Assembly (NCBI RefSeq): GCF_036324505.1
Contig: NC_086370.1
Location: 20,845,290 to 20,909,289 of the forward strand
Direction of reading: 5' to 3'
Source of the DNA: Eleginops maclovinus
Lineage: Eukaryota; Chordata; Actinopteri; Perciformes; Eleginopidae
DNA: 64,000 nucleotides
The notes under the pieces are model-generated. The model did no database searches. It was not told the DNA's origin and saw only the letters and a program-made list of their open reading frames with translations. This document shows, piece by piece, positions 38,751 through 50,290 of this stretch (positions are counted from its first letter, which is position 1; every line of letters begins with the position of its first letter). The translations under genes and the position numbers were made by a program.

Positions 38751-39559
38751 TCTGCAATTGCTGTTAAATAATACACACCATAATAAGAGTCATATTTTAT
38801 GTTGTGACAGCAGTTTTAGTCATTTCAGCTTCTGCCTTATGGCTCTAAATACTACATTACCCATAAGCCCCCATTGCTTTTCCTTTGGAGAAGAAGGCAG
38901 TGAGAGGTGTCAGTGTGCGATACACATTCCAGACTCTTATTTGTCTGATGGGAGTTCATGTCCACCTTTTATTTCTATCAAACAACCAGATATTTTACGC
39001 TTCTTTACGCAGCTGTTCTACTTTCTACTGACGATACAACCAGGAGAGTTTCATGTAAATCCAGACTGTGAGTCACCATCCAACTTTCACCTATCAGCTT
39101 TTACTTTGACCAGAAAAGATTGTGTTTCTACTAAGCTGTTTGCATGCCTGAGGAAGATGAATATTGACTCATATTGAAAGGGAGTGGGCAATGTCAGGAT
39201 GTAGAATATAGTGAAAAATCAGGATGAAGAGGAAGAGGAAGAGGAAAGATGATAGAAATGGAGGAAGGTGAAGACTGAGGCATTGTTTTGTGTATCAGTC
39301 AATCCTCACATTAAATAGGTGAAATGTCTGTTAGAGGGACTTGAGCATGTTTCTCTTCAGTGATCTTGATGACAAATGTCTGTTCTCTTGTATCGTGTCT
39401 TAACGTGTCCTTGCTCGATGTTGCAAATAGAGCTGCTGTGATGCGAGTCAAATTTCAGACCATAATTATCGTATTGTAGGTAGAGGAGATCTGCAACATG
39501 AGGCGGGGGTCAGGATAAACACTAAACACTGCAGAGTTTTTAAGGCGTGTTTGTCCTCC
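38751..39559. other. Non-coding gap
   Basis: A 160-codon plus-strand frame covers 38695-39177, but its left part is the polypurine tract and the rest shows no motif or splice context. An ACTACATTACCCATAA word at 38848 resembles a ZNF143-type site. Confidence 0.4.
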
Positions 39560-39800
39560 CCCTGATCTCCACCTCCCAGCTGCCCCAGCCTGCTCATGGG
39601 AACCAATAACCAACTAATTGGAAGGCCTGGATCGCGCCTCCCTTGCCTTTCTTCTCCTCTACCTCCTCCTCCTCTTCTTCTTCTTCTTCTTCGGAGGTCC
39701 GTTGCGTGACCACTAATCGCCTCGTCTCAAACGGGCCTCGATCAGCTGATCCGCTCAGCCCGGCTCGCCTTTAATAATGCAGCAGCAGAAAGGTGTTTCA
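39560..39800. promoter_or_regulatory. Candidate conserved non-coding element
   Basis: GC-balanced, with CCAGCTGCCCC (E-box), CCAACTAATTGG (homeodomain palindrome) and GATCAGCTGATC (palindromic E-box) around a CTC/TTC tract (39654-39693). The density of palindromic sites is suggestive; conservation is unknown. Confidence 0.22.
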
Positions 39801-40046
39801 GACGGGGAGGGAAATGCACAAAGGTCAGGGGTCAATGCCGCAGCTTTAAGTCGTAGTAAATAAAATCAGTGCTACTGTAAATGTTTGTACAGCGCCTCGA
39901 CCTCTCATGACCCAGGACGGGTTCCGCTACAAAGAAATACACAAGTCTTACACCGCTAAGCACTTCAAGTGTTTGTGCATGTCAAAACAGACCCGTTACC
40001 ATCCCTTATCCTGGTGCTGTATCGTTGGTTATATGTGCAATCACCA

Positions 40047-40050
<4 letters not shown>

Positions 40051-40084
<34 letters not shown>
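40051..40084 (+). repeat. (CA)17 microsatellite
   Basis: Short perfect CA run. Confidence 0.95.
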
Positions 40085-40086
<2 letters not shown>

Positions 40087-41867
40087 TAGAACTGTAACAC
40101 CGCTGATGTGTAATAACTCTGCTGATGTGCCAAATATTCACTTTCCTGACAACGTTGTGTTATTATGACTGGCTGCTCCTTCACTACTTTAACAATGCCT
40201 CTACTCATTTCAAACGATGGGTGTGTACTTATTTGATTTTAAAGCAATGCTTTCCTTTTATTTGTTTATGGAAGTCTGGCCTTAATTTGCATGTATTTAT
40301 TTACTTTCCTGCACTGCCCCTTTACTGTAATACTGTACATTCTCCCACTGTTAGACAAACAGGATATTTTAAATCTGATGTAATGTTTGCTGAACCTATG
40401 GGCTTGTTTTTATGGTGATTTTATAAATATTTTATTATATTTTTAGACTTTAAACGACATAAATGTGACTTTTAAATAAAAATACACAATTTATTCTTAC
40501 TTTTAATATAATGTGTATATTTCACACGTCCATTTCCCTTATTGTTGTTTTGTGATGTTAAACACTTCATTTATTTATTCTTAAAGGACCAGTTTGTGCT
40601 TTTTTCATGGGTCTTAATCAGCTGCTTGTTTCCAATTATTTTCTCTCTATATATAATATAAAAATCAAAAATATCAAACTACTGAAACTTAATAGAGTGC
40701 TGTTTTGGTTATTCTGAGTCTTAGTTAATTCTGCATTCATTCATTCATTCATATAATTTAGTTTTTTTAAAGTTGGTATTTATTTTTGAGGCAGTGCTAT
40801 TTTTCTAAATTTAAATAAACTTTTTAAAGAAGTTTTAATTCCATTAATTTTCAGTTTTATTAATTTCCCTGTATACAATCCGTTGTGATCTTGAACAGCT
40901 TCTCCTACCCTGTTCAGAAAACAGGACATCTACATTTAAATACATGTTAATTGAAGTTTGATAAAATGGAAGAGCAAATGGAAATAAATACATAAGGAAC
41001 TCAAATCAGACACACGGCAGAAGAGGAGCAGCGCGAGGCGACTTCAGGAGGCTTTTTGACTTGGTCATTAAACACTTTTTAACTTTATTTAAAACATTAC
41101 AAAGTTCGTTTTTTGGGATTGATTATAAATATCATAAGCACATTCACATAAAATAAGAGTTTGGATCAGAAGTGGAACATTACTCAGCAGCAGCCGGTTT
41201 CACTTCTGCCACATCCACGTGAAATCTCCGAGAACCAAAAAAAAAGAAAGAAAAACGCATCAAAAAAAATGTCCGTGGAAAGTTTGATCATTTGTCCGCG
41301 TTTTCATAATTAAATAGGAATAAAATAGAGAGTGTAGGCCTATGGGGTTTAATCTCTGGAGAGGAATAACACGTTCCTGTTTGAGAGAAACTGAAGACGG
41401 CTGATCGATGGTGGATAGTATTCTGGACCAAACGCGATGTGAAGTTTAAATAAGACTTTTAATAAGAAGGAAAAGAGTTTCAAAGTAAGAGTTGTTATTC
41501 CGTGTTACAAAAATATTAAAAGTTATTGAACTCAAAGACAAAAACTAAAGAATAGATTTAAAGAGATCCGTTTCAATATTAAAGAAATACCTCTATTTTT
41601 TGACCACCTCAAACGGACAACGTGTATTCTCCTGTTTGTCTTTTTGGTTTCGTTTTTATGATTTATTAGACTTTTTATATTATATTTCTTATTTACCGAT
41701 TTCCATTATATGGATATTTTAGTGTTATTCAATGAGGATGAAAGTGCTGTAATGTTCATGTTTTGTGGATTTAAACAACGAATTAAATTAAAAGATACAT
41801 TCAATTAATAGAAGTTGTTATTCATTTCATTTCTAAATGCAAACTAAGAAAGAAAGCACATTTGCTG
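40085..41867. other. AT-rich non-coding gap
   Basis: No supported feature. A patch around 41020-41420 is somewhat less AT-rich. Confidence 0.45.
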
Positions 41868-42060
41868 CCAGTGGAATAAGTATTTGGATCCTTTAGGAGA
41901 GTTAAAGTATATAGTTTAATAATATTATACAACTCGGTCCTTTATTTGAAATATACTAAAGTATTATATGTTTTTACGCATAATTCACTCGTCTTGTGAA
42001 AGTTAAACAATTACATTATTCAATCATTCAAGTAAAAGTGCCATTTCTACAGCAGCATTT
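41868..42060 (-). repeat. AGTACTTTTACTT-family repeat, minus strand (decayed)
   Basis: GTGGAATAAGTATTTGGATC at one end and AAGTAAAAGTGCCATTTCTA at the other match the reverse complement of the family. Confidence 0.4.
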
Positions 42061-43084
42061 ACTATATATTAATTATTCAATTATTTCAGAGCAGTAATGT
42101 ACATTATAATAATGCATTATATCTGTTTTACAATCAACACATTTTATTTGTAAAATATACTGGTGTAAAGTAACGTGTAGGCCTAATAAAAACTCTAAAA
42201 AGGTTGTAGAAAGTGCAATATTCCCCTTTGAGTTGCAGTTAAGTGCATAAATGTAGTACAACATGGATACTGAATACCGTGCAGATTATTTAAATAATGT
42301 AAATAAAATACTTAAAACTCTTGTAAGTACACAATGAAAGAAAGTAATGTTGTGTACGTACTTCCGCGTGTTAATAAAGAGGGTAAAGCTGTTTAATAAA
42401 GCTCATCTATTATTATTTATCCATGAACTATTATAGAACAACACAACATCAGTGTTGAGGGAAACCCAACATGTGTCCAAAGAGCTCTACAATGAGACTT
42501 TTATTTTGTAGGAGCCGTTTTGTGGCCCTGATGGTGTGTCTCTGAGGCTTATTTGTATTGTCACTGTGGATGAAAACAACATCAGCTTTATGCCCAAACT
42601 GTGAAATGTTGGTATTAAAATGAGAGGATAATTAGGCGGAGAGACCGGCGGGCGTTTATACTCACATCACATTTCTTCTCCTCAGCTCAGTGAAATCAGA
42701 GAAGACGCCTCCGGCTGAACTTTACAGACTTTACAGAGGAAATAAACTGTGGAAAAACAACCTGTTACCACAAATCAGCTGCTGCTCTTACACTCAGCGA
42801 GATGAAGACGTGCTAACATGAGCTGCTCTCCGCCCGCAGTCATGACACTAATTTGGGGTGTCATCAGGGTGACATGCAGCCTGGAGACTGATATTCAGAC
42901 ATCCATCCATCCATCCTACTTCCATACACTGGCGTTTATGTCAGCACAGTGAAGTAAGTTGGATGTTGTCAAACATTTATTTTGGACTGTGACATTAGGC
43001 TTTCCTACACTGGTGAAGGGGGCCAAACCCTGACATGTCACATTAATGGAGAGGAAGGTTTTCAAAATGACCCACACAGAATCT
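42061..43084. other. Non-coding gap
   Basis: A short (CATC)n sits at 42899-42916. The 42490-42660 stretch is repeat-free with GATAATTAGGC and could be regulatory. Confidence 0.4.
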
Positions 43085-43768
43085 ATTACCAAGAGATGAA
43101 ACATGTGGGGAAAACAACCCAAAAGAGACAGAAAATAACACAACGAGACACAAAACAAATAAAAATGGACACTTAAGACCTACATATGGACTCAAAAGGT
43201 CTAGAAAAAACCCTAACTGACTGCATCAACATGCAAAACTACTTCAAATGTCGGAGAACAATCACAGACAAAACATGTACTAGAAAAAAAACTACAAAGA
43301 GAGACAAAACAGCTCAGAGAGATACCGATGAAAAGGGGCAAAACAACCACAAGAGAGACATAGGACTGCTCTAAAGTGTCACACAATGAACACAAAGAAA
43401 CACACAACTACAAAGACTCTCAAAACAACTACAATAAGACAGAACATGACAAGACAAAGACACAACATAACTAAAAGTGGACTGAAAAGAACTACAAAGA
43501 ACAACCCACAGGAGAGCTCTAAAGTGCAACAAAATGACCACAAAGAAACGCCGAACTACAAAGGCTCTAAAACCACCACAAAGACACATCAAATGGTAAC
43601 AAACAGACACAATAGAACTACAAATCGAGTCAAAAGGACTACAAAAAACACAAATTGACAACAAAGACAAAACAAACAAAAACATAACTGAGACAAACTG
43701 AGAGCACAGACATGAAAGAACTACAGAATACAAAGAACTACAAATTGAGTCAAAAAGACTACAAACAA

Positions 43769-43769
<1 letters not shown>
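43085..43769 (+). repeat. Decayed ACTACAAAGAGACACAAAAC-type satellite
   Basis: About 685 bp in which words such as CACAAAGAGACA, CAAAACAACTACAA, CAAAATGACCACAAAG and GAGTCAAAAGGACTAC recur at irregular spacings of about 20-30 bp. Almost no T runs on this strand give long open frames on both strands, which I read as artefacts. I recall this phrase pattern from fish minisatellites. Confidence 0.7.

Positions 43770-43835
<66 letters not shown>
43770..43835 (+). repeat. (CA)n microsatellite, about 33 copies
   Basis: Pure CA run seamlessly ending the decayed satellite to its left. Confidence 0.97.
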
Positions 43836-43836
<1 letters not shown>

Positions 43837-43886
43837 CCATCATCATACCTTGTTCAGGAAGGAGGATGGAGAGCGATGGGGCTGAT

Positions 43887-43898
43887 GGGAATTGTAGT
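43887..43898 (-). promoter_or_regulatory. ZNF143/THAP11-type site (ACTACAATTCCC)
   Basis: An exact ACTACAATTCCC on the minus strand, the core of a vertebrate promoter motif bound by ZNF143/THAP11. No promoter or exon is evident nearby, so function is uncertain. Confidence 0.35.
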
Positions 43899-45537
43899 TC
43901 TTACTTGGAGAGACACAAGCATTCAAACTAAAGCTAGTTGCAGCAGGTTGTCTCGTTCACAATAATTTCCACCAACAAGTTTAGTCATATGTTGGATAAA
44001 CACGCTAATCTCTGATCCTTTAAACTTCTTCCTCTCGATTAAACTTCACCTGCACTCACCTGAGTTCATCATCTTTAGGGAGAGGCAGATTTTGTGTTGA
44101 CCTGAGCTCAGGGCCAACACACAGGCTTACTGCTCACTGTGTGGATAAATGCTCAGTAATACTCCTCAGCACACACAGGCCAAGTGACCGTAACAAACGT
44201 TCAACTCTAAACGATAATCTCAAGTCTTGAGTCATCAGTGGCAGCTACAGTATTTGGGGGTTTTCCTGTAGTGTGTTATAGGTTTTAGTGCATGTAAATG
44301 GTATGCAAAGGCAAAAATCCCAAGGTCCATGTCTCTCTAATCTATGACCACATGGGTGAAGACATTCTTGGGGGGGATTGGTCAAAAGTGAGCCCTATAA
44401 AGCTGCTCCTTACAGATACAAATAATAACATTAATAAACCATATCGTATTTTTTTAAGCCACGTTAACGGTTTTCAGGGACCTAAATTAGGTTGATAAGT
44501 TATTTGCATGCTGTGCTGCTGCTCGGTCAGGACTCTCTGACCTTATATTTTTAAAAGGTTAAATCAAATAAAATAATATTTCTTTTTACATAATAGTACA
44601 AATACAATAATGCCCCCCCCCTCAATTAATCTAAACATTTTTTGAACTTGATTTACAAATTTCTTTTTCCTTTTAGTCACAAAAAACGTCACTTAAAGTA
44701 TTACTTTTTCATTATTCTTTATTAGTTTTAACGATCAACAATTAAATTAGCTAATATATCAGTCGAAAAAGAACCTGCTCCATGAAATGTGTTATAATGT
44801 TTCAGATTTGAACTTCTGTTAAGTAACAATAAGGTCTTAGATTTGCGTTTATTAAGTCAACGGTACAATTAAATGTTTTGCACGACAGAACGGGGCAACT
44901 CTGCAATAAGGGAACTAGTCTTTATATAATTGTTAGGTAAAACGACAATAATAAGATACAAAAACAGAGACTAAATGACATTGAAAAGGTCATTTGTCCC
45001 AGGTATAAGAGCAGATATAAATCTTTCCACAAGTCTTTAAAATGTCCCACCCAAACGTTCATCTATATATAAAGTCCTTTCCAATAGTCGTTAAGTGCAA
45101 ACACTCATTTCTTGGCTGCTGGGACTGATTGTCGGTTAGCGGCTCCTTAACCTGCAGAGTGGCTGCGTTCCAACACTCAGGCTTACAGGTCACTAATGTG
45201 AGGCCCTCCTGAGGGATCAGATCATGCTGCCAGATTTCAGGAGGCTTTACTGCTCAGATTAATCCTGTGGACCAACATGAAGAGCTGCATGCCGCTGTGC
45301 TAGCAATGCACGGCTAACAGTGTTAGTTTTATGTATGCTAACATGCAGTGGAGAATCTAAATCTAACAATCATTTCTGTTAAGACTTAATTCAACTGATG
45401 TTTTGAATCAACATGTTTCAGGTTTTAAGACACTTCTTTCCGACTAAGACAGCTCCATTTTCTATATGACCTCAGGCAGTTTCAACGAGAACCAAAACCC
45501 AGTTTGATCAGAGGTGTTGGTCCTGGATTTTTTTTCG
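43899..45537. other. Non-coding gap
   Basis: AT-rich. A weak relative of the 8840 repeat lies at about 45297-45350. Nothing else is supported. Confidence 0.45.
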
Positions 45538-45640
45538 TTGGATAAACCAGGCTAGCTGTTTCCCCCTGCTTCGATTCTCTATGCTAGGCTAGGCTAACTA
45601 GCTTCAGCTCTGGGGTTAGCTCGTTAGCCTAGCATAGAGA
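45538..45640 (-). repeat. TTAGCTTAGCATA repeat, minus strand, with an inverted second half
   Basis: Read on the minus strand it shows GGGGGAAACAGCTAGCCTGG next to the TTAGCCTAGC core, as in the copy at 56071. A second core in opposite sense (GTTAGCCTAGCATAGAG, 45623-45639) makes an inverted repeat with the first (45577-45598). Confidence 0.6.
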
Positions 45641-45925
45641 AAAACCCCTGACTTCTTAAAAACTATGACCATATGTGTGAAAAAATGTGGGGATCAAGCA
45701 AAAAATAATGAAACTAACAGTGAGGGTAATTTGTTTGCCGGGATTTACATTTAGTTGATACATTCTTAAAATGCCTGAAAAAGAAACTCTGAAAAACATG
45801 CAGCATGTGGGATAAACTTTCCTTCTGGGAGCCTCAAGTAAAACGTTTTTGTAAAACTTGTTGAACATTTAAACATCTAAACTTTATAAACCACAAATCT
45901 TCCTTTGCTGTTAAAACCCATGATG

Positions 45926-46062
<137 letters not shown>

Positions 46063-46537
46063 TCTGACACAAAGTAAAACCCCGACCCGCCCAAACCCGT
46101 GGCGTGCTTGATGACGTGTGATGTAATCGAGGTAACGACGCGGGAGGAGAGCGGGAGGAAGTAGCAGGAGAGGAGACGAGGGGGGAGAACAAGGGGGAGA
46201 CCTTGACCTCCTCCTCAGGGGTCGGGTGGAGGGGTTAAGCAAACAGGTCGCCGGCTTTGACAATAATCCTGCAGCCCGGCCTCCATTCAGCAGCTCTCCT
46301 CAAAGGCCGCTGTTGTTCTAAGGAAGCTGGGAGGGAGTCTGGAGCCCCCTCACCCACCCTCACCCCTTACATTAACATGCAAGGACCGGCGATACGGAGG
46401 AAACCAAATATGTGATATTTCTGACCCGATATGGATACTGTGACGTTATTAAAGTGTTGACCATCGATGCTTTCCAGAATTTTTACAGCTTATAGCGAGC
46501 AATCCCGTGGATTTAATACCTGGGTGGGGAAAGGCCA
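46063..46537. other. Non-coding gap, GC-richer left half
   Basis: 46070-46260 is GC/purine-rich with CpGs (TGATGACGTGTGATG includes a CRE-like TGACGTG). No exon is defined. Confidence 0.35.
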
Positions 46538-46645
46538 GTGCTGGAAGAAGTACTCAGATCTTTTACTGTATGAAAAAGTAGTAATAGTAAAGAGCTGCAT
46601 TCAAAATCGTACTTAAGTTAAAGTATTGGCTTCAAAATATACCAC
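46538..46645 (-). repeat. AGTACTTTTACTT-family repeat, minus strand
   Basis: GGAAGAAGTACTCAGATCTT, TTACTGTATGAAAAAGTAGT, GCATTCAAAATCGTACTTAA and GTATTGGCTTCAAAATATAC follow the order of the minus-strand family consensus as I remember it. Confidence 0.65.
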
Positions 46646-49192
46646 CAAAAGAATACACTACAAAGGAAAATGTATGTCCTAATAATGTCCAGAGAAGACA
46701 TGAATGAATGCACAGTATAGGCCTCCCTTCGTGTAATTTGTACTACCTCTGAAAATAAATACAAATAAAAATCCAATCCTATGTTTTGGTCTTTGCATTG
46801 TGTTTATTCTTCTGAGTTTTAATTAATTATTTTTAAAGTTTATGTGAAGCAACAAATCCTTACAATATAAACCCCTCAACAAATCCCATAAAAACCAGAA
46901 GAGAGACTATATTGCCAAAGCGGATCCTCCAAATAAAAAAGAATGCATGTATCCTCCTGTGATTCATATCCACCCCAAACATATTCCTCCTTAAACCATG
47001 CTCAGTCACACCACGTTTAATGAACACCAGGCCAGTAGTCTTTCCGTTATCCTGCTTTTAAATCTTTTCAAACTCAAACGCATAGTTCAACATTTAAAAA
47101 CAGTCCTCACATATTTCTTGAGAAAGCCTGTAGTCGTTTTTTTTTTTACAAAACAAAGGAAGATAAAAAGAGGATATAGTGCATTTTCGTTGGGGACTAC
47201 TTTAAGCGGCGGATTAATCTGCAATAAGTGAGTATTTTTAGAGGTAGGACTATGCGATTGATGCGTTTAAGAGTTGTATCAGACGATGATGGAGCTCTAC
47301 GGTACAAAGAGATAAAATATATGAGGCTTTGAAACTCACACACTGCTTTTAAGGAGATATATTATTACATTTTGGTCACCCTAGATTAGAAAACAATGCC
47401 GTTAACAGCAATAAACCATAATGAAGAGATTCTGGGACCAGATAACCACTCTCAAAGCTTGTGCATTAAACGAGAAGCAGATGATTAATTACTGTTTATA
47501 ACCTCCAGTGCATCACCGTATCACAGGCCCACTAATACACCGATGTATCAGCGATCACTCTGGTTTATATTTCATGTTTTTCCTCCAGGCCGGGGCACTA
47601 CCCTCATGGAGGAAGTTTATTTTCTCCCCTTTGTTAACTCTGCTGTATCAAAGGTGAAAAGCAGGATTGTAAAGCGAGTGAAATGTGAGACTGAAGTTTT
47701 TTTTAAAGGTGTATCGTCGCTACGCTACGCTGACAGGACTAACTTTGCTAATGGTCCAGCTGGCCTCTCGCCAACCCGTTCTTTAAGTCACTCTGAGGCG
47801 TTTAGCTTGACCTCCACTTCTAGTTTTTTACACGCATTTTGACTTTCTCTCCCCGCCTTCTCTCGTGTCTCTACACTGAAAGTCTGACCTTTGCCTCCTG
47901 TTTTCTCCCCTCCGTCAGCTTCTTTCCTCTGCCTCTCCCCGGGTATCTCCCCGTCCCTTCCTTTGCTTAATTGGTGTCCATTTGTCTGTCCGAGCAAAAA
48001 GGAGGTTAACTCTTCCTGGATTAAGGACCCCTGTGGTTCCCTGCAGACATGAAAGCCTGAGGAGGAAACATAGTGATAGCCAAGAGCCTTTCAGGGACTC
48101 GTTAAGGCCCATTCGTGCTTTCCAGATCTGCCTGGTAATAAACTACATATTTGCTTTGAAGATTGGCTTTAATGTGTGTAGTTTTAATCAAACAAAAAGC
48201 TTTTTGTTTGGGACTATTTTCAGCAGTGGATTAATTCACATTGTGGGCTGTGAAATGCCTGCACTTTTGAGAAGGTTTATATAACTCTGCACAACTGAAG
48301 AGGAGATATTGGACTTTGAGACACACACAATACTTGTTAGGATTTGTTAGTTTGGAACCCCTTCTGATCAGAGACCAAACGCCACTTTTAAACCAAAATG
48401 AGGGAGAATTTATAACTTGAAATAAATAAATAAACCTAAAAAAGCCACAGATTTTAGGAGAAAAGTCCAACACGATAGGCTTACAAACCCCTACAGTAAA
48501 AGACTGAATACAACAGGTCAGGATTTATGTATAGAAACTGCAGTAATAAATAAGTAACCTCTATGAAATGTTTTGTTGTGATGCCTGTCAGAGCAGACTA
48601 TATTTACATTGCACCGTCTTACATTTTTTAAAATCGCACCTTGCTTGTTCGATGAAAAAATATATACCCTCAATTAATGCACTTCATGCAGTCATTAATA
48701 TCCTTTCACCTTAAAAAAAAGTTCTGTATTTTATACCATCTTCCTGAAATGGCTTGAAAACATAACAACCGTATGTAAACTGCGTAAAAGGGATTTCTGT
48801 GACACCTGTGGGTTGGAGAGTGAATCTGACCTGCGAGTCCTCGGCGAGTGATCACGATTTCTCTGTCGGAGGCTTGTCATTGGGTGGGGGGGTCACGCCC
48901 GATCAGTCCTCTATAGAGACGCTCCTCTTGCTCAGGATCACTGCATCCTTTCTCTGGGACAGGCGGCCAGTTTGACCCTGATGATGGAACAAAGTGACAC
49001 ACATTCAGGACTCACTGTGTCATCAGCTGTTAGGAGGGAATACACGTCTCTGGTCAGGTTTGAGTTGTAAAATCTTAACCTAAAAAAGTAAAAAGTAATC
49101 TTCATATTACAATGTGTTAAAACGAGAAGAGTATCTGATACACAAGTTACCATTTTGGTATGAAACGCCTCCATTGGACTCCTTTGTTTACT
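46646..49192. other. Non-coding gap with a short shared word pair
   Basis: GGGGACTACTTTAAGCGGCG/GATTAATCTGCA (47189-47223) and GGGACTATTTTCAGCAGTGG/ATTAATTCACA (48209-48241) are direct relatives and may be two bits of one dispersed repeat. No gene. Confidence 0.4.
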
Positions 49193-49405
49193 TGTGACAT
49201 CACTATGTAACACTTGCACTTCTATGGGCTAGTGCTCCGACACATTGTACATGATAGGCTAAGAGGCGGGACATCAGAGCCGGCCAGCTAACCAATCAGA
49301 GCAGACTGGGCTCTGGTTTCAGACAGAGGGTGAAAAGAGGAGCTGGAGCACAGGCAGTATGAGAAACATAGAGCTTTTTGAGTCTAATGATTATCCTATG
49401 ATGAA
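49193..49405 (+). repeat. Dispersed repeat, plus-strand copy (inverted partner at 55045)
   Basis: ACTATGTAACAC, AGGCGGGACATC, GAGCCGGCCAGCTAACCAAT, CTGGTTTCAGACAGAGGGTG and AGGCAGTATGAGAAA occur in the same order as in the reverse complement of 55045-55262. I recall the CCAATCAGAGCAGACTGGGC word from fish repeats. No terminal inverted repeat is evident. Confidence 0.75.
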
Positions 49406-49476
49406 GATACGTATTAAAAGTGTACTGACCCCAAAAACAAAGACATCTAATGAGGTCTGAAGCAGGTTTTCTAAGT

Positions 49477-49764
49477 TAGGCTGCAACAAATGATTAATAT
49501 TTCCAATATTTCTAGTATTTTGGTCAAACAAATGTTGGAAAATAGTGGAAAATGTTTCTCAAAGTTCAAGCTGACGTCTTAAATGTCTGGTTTTGTCAGT
49601 CAAAAACCAAAGGGTATTCGCTTTAGCATAATAAAAAACTAAGAAAAAGATCAAATCCCTAAATTTGAGAAGCTGAAAACAGCATTTAAAGACCTTTTTG
49701 AATAAGAAATTCCTTTAACTAATAACAGATATCAACATAGTCGACGGTTATTGTTGCAGCTCCA
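49477..49764 (+). mobile_element. hAT-like MITE (GGCTGCAAC...GTTGCAGCT)
   Basis: The segment opens with AGGCTGCAACAAATGATTAA and closes with GGTTATTGTTGCAGCTCC, imperfect terminal inverted repeats. Internal words (GGAAAATAGTGGAAAATG, GCTGACGTCTTAAATGTCTG, CAAAAACCAAAGGGTATTCG, ATTTGAGAAGCTGAAAACAG) match in order an abundant fish non-autonomous DNA transposon that I recall. It is about 290 bp with no coding capacity. An 8-bp target duplication is not clear. Confidence 0.7.
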
Positions 49765-50104
49765 CTTAAAATGAAGAAAACCTGGACAGTTCAGTGGACC
49801 GTGCCTCTGATAATGATAATAATGGGGATTACAGACTGTGAAACATACTCAAGTAATATCCACACACAGCTGATGTGGGGGTTTGGCCTTCGTCCCGCCT
49901 CCACTCATCTTCCTCATTTCCATAACAGTGACTTCACCTCTGGCTGTGCGGTGATGGTCTGTTAGGAAAGATGAGTTTCTTCAGAGTTTCCAGAAAAACT
50001 GCTGAGGAAGAGTCAACGCTTTCCAAACAGAACCAGACAACAGGAAGTGTTCAGGTCATGTGAGGCATTAATACTTCACCTCAAGTCCTGTATTGAAAAT
50101 CTAT
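49765..50104. other. Non-coding gap
   Basis: No supported feature. Confidence 0.5.
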
Positions 50105-50290
50105 CTTAATTATGGAATATAACTACATACATTTACTCAAGATTTGTACTTTTATACTGTTACCTTACTAACTCACAGTTATGCTACTTCATTTTGCACG
50201 CCCTTATTTGACTTTTTACTCCATTACATCCAATTAGTTTCTATATAATTTACAGATTTGGATAACTAGCTACTAAAAAATATAAATCAG
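50105..50290 (+). repeat. AGTACTTTTACTT-family repeat, plus strand
   Basis: ACATTTACTCAAGATTTGTA, ATGCTACTTCATTTTGCA and TTTTTACTCCATTACATCCA follow the family order. Confidence 0.6.

Noticed and set aside
38414..38776. Leu/Ser/Pro-rich minus-strand frames resembling membrane proteins
   Set aside because: They are translations of a polypurine tract read on the pyrimidine strand; several phases are open together.
38695..39177. 160-codon plus-strand frame as a gene
   Set aside because: The first third is a polypurine tract, the rest has no motif, and there is no promoter or splice context.
43371..43832. 153-codon Cys/Val/Phe-rich minus-strand frame
   Set aside because: It covers the decayed ACAAAGAGACA satellite and the CA array; no splice or promoter signals.
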